Assembly: GCA_020353195.1 (NCBI GenBank)
Contig: CP070691.1
Coordinates: 2,280,660 to 2,317,123, forward strand
Length of the DNA: 36,464 nucleotides
Direction of reading: 5' to 3'
Origin: Phycisphaerales bacterium
Lineage (GTDB): Bacteria > Planctomycetota > Phycisphaerae > UBA1845
Part shown: in pieces, positions 17,393 to 24,407 of the stretch
Numbering within the stretch: the stretch's first letter is position 1
Layout of the letters: each line of letters begins with the position of its first letter
Made by a program: the position numbers and the translations under genes
Notes under the pieces: model-generated
Told to the model about the DNA's origin: nothing
Databases searched by the model: none
The model's input: only the letters and a program-made list of their open reading frames with translations

Positions 17393-20300
17393 TCACCCGG
17401 TGAACGCGATCTGGAACAGCCCGAAGTCCTTCACGTCCACGTCGTCATCCACGTCCAGATCGGCGCATTCGCACCCTGCAGCTATGGGGCCGGCGTTCGG
17501 GCCCGTGATACAGCTCTCGAACACGATGTAGTCGGCAATGTCCACATGCCCGTCGCCCGTGCAGTCGCCCATCACCTCGCTGGTCAGCAGCTCGAACGCC
17601 ATGTGCACCGGTTCCGGTAGCGGCGGTTCCGGGCAGATCCACGGTTGCGTCTGCCAGTTGCCGTAGTCCCAGCAGTCGGGCGGATACGGCGAGAAGTCGA
17701 CAATCCTGCCCGTGCACGCCTCGTTGAGCGGGTCGTGCGGCATGGCCGCAGCCGGGCTGGTGTGCCAACCCCAGAAGTGCCCGTCGGTGGTGATTGGCGA
17801 CGGCAGGTGCCCGGTGTACTGCCTGATGCAGTCATCCGTCGTCCCCTGGGGGTCGGGCACCCATTCCACGCCCGTCACTGCCTGAATGTCCAACCAGTAC
17901 CAAAGACCGTGCGTCTCCAGGAACGCGTCAGGCTGGGCCGGATACGGCGGATCGGCCTCGGGCCGGGGATCCATTTCCGAGCAGATCAGGCAGCATTCGT
18001 TCAGGTCGACCTCGTAAAGGTAGACGTCGTGTCCAAAGCAGTCGGCCGCGAAGATGCTGGTGATCTCGACCGCGTCAGCCGGCGCAAAGTAGACGCCCAG
18101 CGCCGTGGGGAGGTTGGCGGCTGACGGCTCGGGCGGGCAGGGCAGGTCGGGATCCACGTGGTGGAAGCTGATGAGCCAGCCGTCCAACACGTAAGGCTCG
18201 ATCACCGGTGTGGCGGGCCCGTAGGTTTCGTCCCAGTAGCTGCCCCACCATATCAGGGCCTCGATCGGTCGTCCGTCGGAGATGAAGTCGTCGGCCAACA
18301 CTTTGTTGACTTCGTCGTCCCTTCCAGACGTGACGCGGAAGGCCATGTCGCTGTAGCTTTCCGGAATCGTAGGCCAGGTGATGGACTGCCACGGTGTGCT
18401 GTCGGTCTTCTGCGCCGCCGGTGCGTGGCCCAGCGGCGGGGCGAAGTCGCGCCGTGCCTCCTGCCACCGCCAGTGCGCAGGATTGCCGGGATCGATGGCG
18501 ATAGCCGTAATGTCGAACCAGTAGTACGTCTGGAACTCCTGCGGGTACGGGGCCGGAAGGTCGAACTCATACAGGTAGATCCTGCTTCCCTCAATGTTGA
18601 CCAAGCCCGTGTCCTGCTCGGCGATCGATGCAAACGGGACGTCGATTCCCCAGAATTCCGGATCCAACGGCACACACCACGGGCCGCCGGGGGCGCACAG
18701 GTGGAAGCTCAGGTGGAAGTAGTCGATGCCCGCCCCGCGTATCTCCTGGCCGGCCGTATCCAACTCGTAGTTGCCCCACCAGTGCAGATCCTTCACGTCA
18801 CCACCCTGACACTGCCAGTCGTCCGCCAGCGTGCTGAAGTGATATCCGCCGGCGGCATCGGTCCAATCGTGGGCGTGCAGCCCCGGCCAGTTCGGATCGG
18901 GAAGTTGCTCCCATTTGACGGGCCACCACAGGTCCGAGGGCGCGTCGAAGCCCTCTCCCGGCCCATGTGGCGGCTGGGACCATTTGGGGTTCAGCTGTGG
19001 CTTCTGGCCGGTGATCACGAAAGCCAGGTCGATCGAGTCGTCTTCGAGTCCGTAGTACGGATGCCCCGGCGGGTACCTCAGCTCGTTCCAGCTCCACGGA
19101 AGCATGCCCCAAGCCCAGACCGCATCGTCCATGTAATGATCGGGCCATTGGCGCGTCTTCCAACCGAACTGACCCGAGTCGGTCATGATCTGGACACCGA
19201 GCCAGTAGATGATCGGATTCTCCGGAGTCCCGTCCTGACGGAACGCATCCTCCGGATCGATGCAGATGTTAATCTGCCACACTTGCGTATCCCCGAACGG
19301 GATGAGCCCGCCGCCGGGGATAGGATCCCACCACCATTCACCCTGATCGACGACGGCGTGAAGCCTCTCGGAGAACTCCCCGGGTCCGAAGTTCTGCGCC
19401 CACAGCAGTTGATCGGGAATCGAGTACTGATTCGGCCCGCTCGGATTGTTGCTCCAGATGCTCAGGTGGATCGAGGTGATCTGGCCTTTCAGGTCATCAA
19501 GCCACGACCCCCAGAGGTGGACGTCGGTGATCAGCTTGCGCGAAGTGCATTCGAAATCGTCCGCCATGATGCGTGGAACCTCGTTCGAGTCCATGCGGAT
19601 GTCGATCCCCTCAGTCGTGAGATCGGGCAACTGGATCCACTTGGCCGGGTCGTTCGGATACCAATCACACGAGCAGATGGTCGTTGCGCATTGCGTCCCG
19701 GGCCCCATGGGTATGCCGCTGGTGTTGACACACTCGGTGGGGGGCACGTCAATGCAGGAGTCGTCAGGCAGGCAGCAAGCCTGCAGAAGCTCGGGGGTGA
19801 AGTAGTAGTCTTCTGTCTCGCCGACGTCGTAGCCGCCCAGCGGTCCGGAGCCGCCGGATCCCGGGTCGGGACCGGGCGCCCATTGCTGCTCGGAAATCGT
19901 GATCCGCATCCAGATCGGCGGCACGCCTCCCCCGGGGGTCGCCGGATGCCAGGGCAGAAACGCCAGGCTGGTGATCGTAAACTGCCCGGGCCCGGGGACG
20001 ACTACCTGCTGGTTTCGAACGGCCCACTCGGGGGCGGCTACCCCAGCGCAATCCATCGTGTCGTCGTAGTCGCCGTCCCGGTTCCAGTCGAACCATGCGT
20101 TCACATAGAGCGGCTGGGCAGCCGGCGCCGTCACGATCGTCACGACGTAGTCGAACGTCGTCATCTGACAATGCGGTAGAACGAGCGGAACGGCTACGCC
20201 GTCGTCAGCGCCGTCCTGGTCCGGCAAGTCGTTGAGCGGGATGATGTTGTTTGTCGGATCCTCATCCGGGCCGATGTCCGCCTCGTTCTCGAGGGTCACC

Positions 20301-21439
20301 CATTGGCCCAGGTAGGCGACATCGCGCGGCTGCCGGTGCAGCGGGCCGTAGGGCGGAGATCCGGCCTGGTACACGCTCGGGTAGTTGGCTGCGACACCCG
20401 TCGCCGGGTACGCCGTCATGCTCGTGAGCCAAGTGTTGCTGCTATCGGGCGCATCGCCCAAATCATGCTCGGGCTGCTCCTCGCCAGTGATCACGAAGGC
20501 CAGGTCGATCGAGTCGTCTTCGAGTCCGTGGTACGGATGCCCCGGCGGGTACCTCAGCTCGTTCCAGCTCCATGGAAGCTCTCCCTCAGCCCAGACCGCA
20601 TCATCCATGAAATGGTCAGGCCACTGGCGCGTCTTCCAGCCGAACTGCCCGCTGTCGATCATGACTTGGACACCGAGCCAGTAGATGATGGGATTGTCCG
20701 GGCTCCCTTGCTGGCGGAATGCGTCGGCCGGATCGATGCAGATGTTGATCTGCCACACTTGCGTATCGCCGAACGGGATGGGCCCGCTGCCCGCGACGGG
20801 ATTCCACCACCATTCACCCGGATCGACGATGGCATGCAGCCTCTCGGAGAACTCTCCGGGGCCGAAGTCCCGTTGCCACAACCGTTGATCCGGAATCGAG
20901 TACTGATTCGGCCCGCTCGGGTTGTTGCTCCAGATGCTCAGGGTGATCGACGTGATCTGGCCTTTGAGGTCACCAAGCCACGAACCCCAGATATGGACGT
21001 CGGTGATCAGCTCGCGCGAGGTGCATTCGAAATCGTCCGCCATGATGCGCGGAAGCGTCTGGAACGAGTCCACGCGGACGTCGATCCCCTCGGTCGTCAG
21101 ATCGGGCAGTTGGACCCACTTGGCCGGGTCTCCCGGTTCCCAGTCACACGAGCAGATGGTCGTTGCGCACTGCGTCCCGGGCCCCATCGGCGTGCCGCCG
21201 GCGGCGATGCAGTCGGGGGGGTTATCGTCGACGCAGGAATCGTCGGGCATGCAGCATGCCTCCGCGCGTGCGCCGGAGAGTCTGCCGTCCGCCACAACGC
21301 CCTGCACATTCGGGTGGGCCGCATCGATAACGTCCGTCGCCTGCGCGGCGGGCGCCGCACCGGTCGCGGTGCCCACGAAAACGACGGGCGTGCAGATCAA
21401 TACCACTTTCAATAGCAAGATCCCTCGTTTGCACTTCAT
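17393..21439 (-). CDS. Giant secreted multidomain protein with GEVED-like and dockerin-like regions
   Basis: 1348 residues. ATG 21439 has a textbook AAGGAGG 7 nt upstream. A signal peptide (GILLLKVVLICTPVVFVG) is followed by a Cys-rich motif (ACCMPDDSCVDD) and a module of about 245 residues with ADDFECTSRELITDVHIWGSW. Residues about 325-545 look like a GEVED-type domain (HDLGDAPDSSNTW, WFDWNRDGDYDD, GETEDYYF). Then comes a second, nearly identical copy of the first module with its Cys motif (about 552-811), and two divergent relatives (about 820-1060 and 1060-1285). The C-terminus (about 1290-1348) has two dockerin-like calcium-binding segments (GDCTGDGHVDIADY and DLDVDDDVDVKDF). It is probably a surface or extracellular structural protein. 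The module may correspond to a planctomycete DUF; that was not verified. Confidence 0.88.
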   Translation of the reverse strand: MKCKRGILLLKVVLICTPVVFVGTATGAAPAAQATDVIDAAHPNVQGVVADGRLSGARAEACCMPDDSCVDDNPPDCIAAGGTPMGPGTQCATTICSCDWEPGDPAKWVQLPDLTTEGIDVRVDSFQTLPRIMADDFECTSRELITDVHIWGSWLGDLKGQITSITLSIWSNNPSGPNQYSIPDQRLWQRDFGPGEFSERLHAIVDPGEWWWNPVAGSGPIPFGDTQVWQINICIDPADAFRQQGSPDNPIIYWLGVQVMIDSGQFGWKTRQWPDHFMDDAVWAEGELPWSWNELRYPPGHPYHGLEDDSIDLAFVITGEEQPEHDLGDAPDSSNTWLTSMTAYPATGVAANYPSVYQAGSPPYGPLHRQPRDVAYLGQWVTLENEADIGPDEDPTNNIIPLNDLPDQDGADDGVAVPLVLPHCQMTTFDYVVTIVTAPAAQPLYVNAWFDWNRDGDYDDTMDCAGVAAPEWAVRNQQVVVPGPGQFTITSLAFLPWHPATPGGGVPPIWMRITISEQQWAPGPDPGSGGSGPLGGYDVGETEDYYFTPELLQACCLPDDSCIDVPPTECVNTSGIPMGPGTQCATTICSCDWYPNDPAKWIQLPDLTTEGIDIRMDSNEVPRIMADDFECTSRKLITDVHLWGSWLDDLKGQITSIHLSIWSNNPSGPNQYSIPDQLLWAQNFGPGEFSERLHAVVDQGEWWWDPIPGGGLIPFGDTQVWQINICIDPEDAFRQDGTPENPIIYWLGVQIMTDSGQFGWKTRQWPDHYMDDAVWAWGMLPWSWNELRYPPGHPYYGLEDDSIDLAFVITGQKPQLNPKWSQPPHGPGEGFDAPSDLWWPVKWEQLPDPNWPGLHAHDWTDAAGGYHFSTLADDWQCQGGDVKDLHWWGNYELDTAGQEIRGAGIDYFHLSFHLCAPGGPWCVPLDPEFWGIDVPFASIAEQDTGLVNIEGSRIYLYEFDLPAPYPQEFQTYYWFDITAIAIDPGNPAHWRWQEARRDFAPPLGHAPAAQKTDSTPWQSITWPTIPESYSDMAFRVTSGRDDEVNKVLADDFISDGRPIEALIWWGSYWDETYGPATPVIEPYVLDGWLISFHHVDPDLPCPPEPSAANLPTALGVYFAPADAVEITSIFAADCFGHDVYLYEVDLNECCLICSEMDPRPEADPPYPAQPDAFLETHGLWYWLDIQAVTGVEWVPDPQGTTDDCIRQYTGHLPSPITTDGHFWGWHTSPAAAMPHDPLNEACTGRIVDFSPYPPDCWDYGNWQTQPWICPEPPLPEPVHMAFELLTSEVMGDCTGDGHVDIADYIVFESCITGPNAGPIAAGCECADLDVDDDVDVKDFGLFQIAFTG
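19006..19780 (-). repeat. Intragenic direct repeat, copy B
   Basis: DNA here repeats 20483-21259 at an offset of 1476-1479 nt with long identical runs, for example the stretches beginning GTGATCACGA at 19011 and 20487 and GAGCAGATGG at 19671 and 21150. It encodes the second copy of the secreted module. Confidence 0.85.
20483..21259 (-). repeat. Intragenic direct repeat, copy A
   Basis: First copy of the duplicated segment, encoding residues about 61-319. The main indel relative to copy B is 3 nt (LPRIM versus VPRIM context). The high nucleotide identity suggests a recent duplication or ongoing gene conversion. Confidence 0.85.
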
Positions 21440-22460
21440 CGTTCGTCCTCCTTACAGGTGACTGGTTTGCCTGACTCCCAACGCAGTTTTCCGGCCCGAC
21501 TGGAAGGTGCCGCTACGTGCGCCCTGCGGCCCTGCCAACGGCATTGACGGGCGGCTCCCGCAGAACTGATGATTGGCCCGCGGCGCAGCGATATGCGTGC
21601 TCCCACGGCGTCGTCACGTCCACCGTTACCGACGGCGCTCCGCCTCCCGTTGCCACCCAGCGCTTTCTTCCTGCTCACCGGCACGTCCGGCGGGTTGCTG
21701 TTCCGGTGAGTTCCGCTAAGAGACAGCGGCATCCGGTAAGCGCTTGACGCCCCGAGAGGTGACCGCGTCCCGCCCCGGATGAACCCTTGCTCCCACCGAA
21801 GCCTCCGACAATGACTCGACGTATGTGAAGGTCCCATAATACCAGATGTGCCCGCGCCGAGGCAATAAGATAAAGTACTACTTGACACAGCGGGTCCATG
21901 ACGCGGCCCCGTAAGCTCCTGCTCATGGCCCCGGGTCCTTCAAGCGAGTAAGCAATCCGGCGAAGCCGACGCCGTCAGGTTGCGTTTTCCGGATCCTCGT
22001 GTGGGTGGGCGCCAGGTCGCATCGCGGTCGGCAGGCTCAACGCGCCGGCGATCCCGGTTTGCCGCGGGGCGGTTCCCAAGGGGCGCACCGTCGGCGACTA
22101 ACGGCGACTCCACCGCCGACACCGTCAACGAGTCCGGCTCTTCCCGCAGAAGCGCCATCTTGATGATCATGCCTCCGGCAGGGGGGGCCTTCCTGTTGTC
22201 GGGAATGGCGTCGATATGGCGCGCGTTGTCCCACGCTGTTTTCGTATCGTTTCAGCCACTTGCGAAAGATTGCATTCTTGCCGCAAGGCCAAGTCACTTC
22301 TGGGGCACGAACGCCGCGAAGTCAGGCGTTTGCCGGCACATACGACCTGACTGCGTCGCCTCTGAGCCGCTCCGAACCAAGGTTCCTGTGCGGCGTGGTC
22401 GCAACTGGCAGAAAAAGGCGAAAAACCGGGTTAGAGGTGTACAAGTTGGGTTAAGGTTGT
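21440..22460. other. 1-kb gene-free region between divergent genes
   Basis: This region separates the dockerin-like gene (minus) from the haem lipoprotein gene (plus). It contains the promoter candidate at 21836-21865. The remaining frames are Arg-rich and lack start signals; one minus-strand stretch near 22090-22215 reads somewhat protein-like but has no ribosome-binding site. No tRNA or riboswitch was recognised in the roughly 390-nt leader of the minus-strand gene. Confidence 0.45.
21836..21865 (-). promoter_or_regulatory. Candidate promoter of the dockerin-like gene
   Basis: On the minus strand TTGCCT (21860-21865) and TATTAT (21836-21841) lie 18 nt apart. TGG directly before TATTAT gives an extended -10 form. 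The leader would be about 390 nt. Confidence 0.45.
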
Positions 22461-22489
22461 TTGCCCGTTTCGTCCGATAACGATATACT
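22461..22489 (+). promoter_or_regulatory. Sigma-70-type promoter of the haem-lipoprotein unit
   Basis: TTGCCC (22461-22466) and TATACT (22484-22489, 5 of 6 to consensus) with 17-nt spacing lie about 55 nt before the start codon. Confidence 0.65.
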
Positions 22490-22543
22490 GCCGCCCGCTT
22501 TCCCGAAAGCCGACGTGGGGGGCCGACCACGGAGTCCGGAACG

Positions 22544-23110
22544 ATGCAAAGACTGTCGCTGGGATTACTTCTGCTTGTCCTTGGATGTCATGCGCCGCCG
22601 GCGCCGAGTTCGTCGAGCGGCGAACCGGAGGCGACATTGCCTGACGGAGGGCTCGAAGCCACGTACCCCTTTTTCGGGCGGATGAAGACCGCGGATCCTG
22701 CGGATCAGGAATTCCGGGAGTCGGGGGACTTCATGCTCGCGCGCTGTGGATGCAACTGCTGGCGTGTTCTCGTCTCTCAGGATGACGGGTCGGTGCGCGC
22801 GCAGTTTCTGGTGCATTTCAGCTGGCAAGAGCACGAGGCGTCAGCGGCCAAGGTCCACGTGTTGGGCGAGGACAATGGAACCACGCTGAGTGGGATCGTT
22901 GATCAGAATACCGGGCTGACCGAAGGGCGCATGCTGATCGGGCCCTACGCTATGGTCTTTGCCGCGGGTCGCAGCGAAGAGCCAGCGGACAAGGTCAAGA
23001 CCTGTGTCATGTGTCACGTCGGCGAGGCGCCGCCGTGGCCGCTCCCGTCCCACCATCCGCAGTATGAGGCGGACCCGCCGACTTGTTTGCGTTGCCATCC
23101 GGTGGACTGA
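22544..23110 (+). CDS. Lipoprotein with two c-type haem motifs
   Basis: 188 residues; ATG 22544 with GGAG upstream. A lipoprotein signal (RLSLGLLLLVLGC, lipid Cys15) is followed by a Ser/Pro-rich linker and a globular part containing the tight cysteine cluster CGCNC (Cys68, 70, 72). The C-terminus has two CxxCH haem c motifs, CVMCH (154-158) and CLRCH (181-185), with several histidines between them (LPSHHPQY) that could be axial ligands. It is likely a membrane-tethered dihaem electron carrier or sensor facing the periplasm; this is inferred from the motifs. The N-terminal domain was not recognised. It is first in a short unit with the interrupted lipoprotein and the small membrane peptide. 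Confidence 0.87.
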   Translation: MQRLSLGLLLLVLGCHAPPAPSSSSGEPEATLPDGGLEATYPFFGRMKTADPADQEFRESGDFMLARCGCNCWRVLVSQDDGSVRAQFLVHFSWQEHEASAAKVHVLGEDNGTTLSGIVDQNTGLTEGRMLIGPYAMVFAAGRSEEPADKVKTCVMCHVGEAPPWPLPSHHPQYEADPPTCLRCHPVD

Positions 23111-23282
23111 GGCGATATGGGAGGCGAGAGCTCGCACGGCAGAGACACCCAGCGGGTCGCCGGATGCAGTCATTGGTGCAGTCGGCAGGCAACGCAGCCG
23201 CCCGTGTCGATTCCGGCTGCACGGCCGGTGGGGTGTGGGAGGGGATCTGCGTTTGGCTTTTCAGAAGAAGGAGGTTTGGGGT

Positions 23283-23687
23283 ATGGCCCGGTTTGATCTG
23301 TCGACGTTGTCCGGGGTTATTTGTTCCGTCGTTGTGGGTTCGTGCCTTGTCGGTTGCGGCGCCGCGCAAGGGGGCGGTGGTTCGGTGCTTGATGCCCTTG
23401 CCGCGTGTGGAGGGTGAGGCGGTTCCAGTAGCGCTGCCGGTGGCGGCGAAGGCGATGCTGATTGCACCACGTTGCTGGAAACGCGTGACGAGTCGTTTGC
23501 GCGCTGGGTCGAGGGCGCCGAGGCGCCGGAGGAAGCGGAGGAGCAAGAGGCCTATTGCGACTACGTGCACGACACGTTGACCTGGTTGGATGTCGGGTGT
23601 TGCGCGAACGCCGAAGTGGCCGAAGACCAGGCTTGTGACGACGTGCGGGGAGATTGGGAAGCGGTCTATGAAGCGAGCTGCAGATAG
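23283..23687 (+). pseudogene. Small Cys-rich lipoprotein frame interrupted by in-frame TGA
   Basis: AAGGAGG lies 9 nt before ATG 23283. The first 44 codons give a lipoprotein signal (GVICSVVVGSCLVGC, lipid Cys25) and a Gly-rich linker ending ACGG. A TGA at 23415-23417 interrupts the frame. The same frame then continues without another stop for 89 codons to TAG 23685-23687 (GGSSSAAGGGEGDADC, later an acidic helix and several Cys: YCDY, VGCCANAEV, QACDDV, EASC). Read through, the protein is 134 residues. The simplest view is a nonsense mutation or sequencing error in a Gly linker (GGA to TGA). The alternative is selenocysteine: it would create a CGGU motif, and a hairpin follows at a suitable distance. 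The downstream part is too coherent to be chance. Confidence 0.7.
23432..23448 (+). other. Hairpin 15 nt after the in-frame TGA
   Basis: CGCTGCC (23432-23438) pairs with GGCGGCG (23442-23448), including one G:T pair, around a GGT loop. The loop is 22-24 nt downstream of the TGA, within the range described for bacterial SECIS elements. Gly/Ala codons in GC-rich DNA could give this by chance. Confidence 0.35.
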
Positions 23688-23875
23688 GGACTGGCTTCCA
23701 CGCGGATGGCCTTGCGGACACCCACGGCCGGGGCGACCCCTGCGAGCTTGGTTGTCCCTGTCGCCCGGCCGGGCGATGAACAGAAGAGTTCGCCGTTCTG
23801 CGCGCCGGTGGCAACGGGCCGCCGCCTCAGCGCGGCTATTTGTGTGAAGGTGCTTAGGTACAGGAGAAGGAACCG

Positions 23876-23959
23876 ATGTGTCTGTCATGTTTGCTTGCGC
23901 CGATTCTAGCTATTCTGGGCGCGCTGTTCTCCGGGATTTTCAGCTTCGCGACGCCCTAG
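23876..23959 (+). CDS. 27-residue hydrophobic small membrane peptide
   Basis: A short frame from ATG 23876 to TAG encodes 27 residues: an N-terminal MCLSC (CxxC) and then one hydrophobic helix (LLAPILAILGALFSGIFSF) ending in ATP. An excellent ribosome-binding site, GGAGAAGG, lies 5 nt upstream, and a strong intrinsic terminator begins 45 nt after the stop. These signals make translation likely despite the size. It would be a single-pass membrane peptide, perhaps an accessory subunit or regulator of the preceding haem lipoprotein. That link rests only on position. No known small-protein family was recognised. Confidence 0.65.
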   Translation: MCLSCLLAPILAILGALFSGIFSFATP

Positions 23960-24003
23960 AGAATCGTCCGAGGGCGGTGATCCGCGACAGGGTCTGCCGC
24001 GAT

Positions 24004-24049
24004 CGCACGGGTCCTTGACCGTGAGGGTCAACGACCCGTGCGTTTTTTT
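24004..24049 (+). terminator. Strong intrinsic terminator
   Basis: CGCACGGGTC (24004-24013) pairs with GACCCGTGCG (24033-24042), and TTGACC (24015-24020) pairs with GGTCAA (24026-24031). Seven Ts follow (24043-24049). It ends the unit that starts at 22461. Confidence 0.92.
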
Positions 24050-24407
24050 GGGCGCGCTGCGAGTGTGTCAGGAGTGTGTTTTCGCCTCCTTGCGTGAGCG
24101 GCTTCTTCGGAGAGGCGGGCGATACGTGCCGGAACGTATCGTCGTCCGCGTCCTCACCGAAGCCCCCCGGCGGCACCGGTGGAATCAGCCTGAGGTCTTC
24201 TGTCCTCCCGGTTGCCTCGTCTTCTTTGGAAACGGCATCCGCATCCTGTTTCCGAGGTATGCTCCTATTGCAGTGGTGGGGGGTGTTCAGAATCCACGCG
24301 GCCCAAACGCGAATCCAGCCGGCTACGGCGTTGTAAGGAACCGTAGGAAACGGGACACTAGGGCTGGCTGCATGCTCTCGTGAAGTCACTCCGTGGAGGA
24401 TTCGCCC
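24050..24407. other. Gap before the glycoside-hydrolase-like gene
   Basis: 358 nt without a supported gene. It contains a perfect inverted repeat at 24120-24141. A minus-strand frame across the region has a plausible amino-acid composition but no start signal and runs through the plus-strand terminator. Confidence 0.45.
24120..24141. repeat. Perfect 8-bp inverted repeat
   Basis: CGATACGT (24120-24127) and ACGTATCG (24134-24141) flank GCCGGA. It could be an operator for the downstream gene or an RNA hairpin. No T tract follows. Confidence 0.45.

Noticed and set aside
18158..20179. 673-codon open frame on the plus strand
   Set aside because: It lies wholly antisense to the dockerin-like gene, has Arg/Val/Asp-rich composition with no domain, and results from GC-biased codon use of the real gene. 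The same applies to 20303-21415.
21882..21887. Perfect TTGACA on the plus strand
   Set aside because: No acceptable -10 box lies 15-19 nt downstream and no gene start is near.
21940..22297. Minus-strand protein-like stretch (ALLREEPDSLTVSAVESPL)
   Set aside because: No usable ribosome-binding site, short, and the flanking codons turn Arg/Pro-rich. At most a gene remnant; not supported enough to list as a gene.
23940..24389. Minus-strand frame of about 150 codons with plausible amino-acid composition
   Set aside because: It starts at a GTG without a convincing ribosome-binding site, crosses the strong plus-strand terminator and overlaps the end of the small peptide gene. A search for homologues would settle it.
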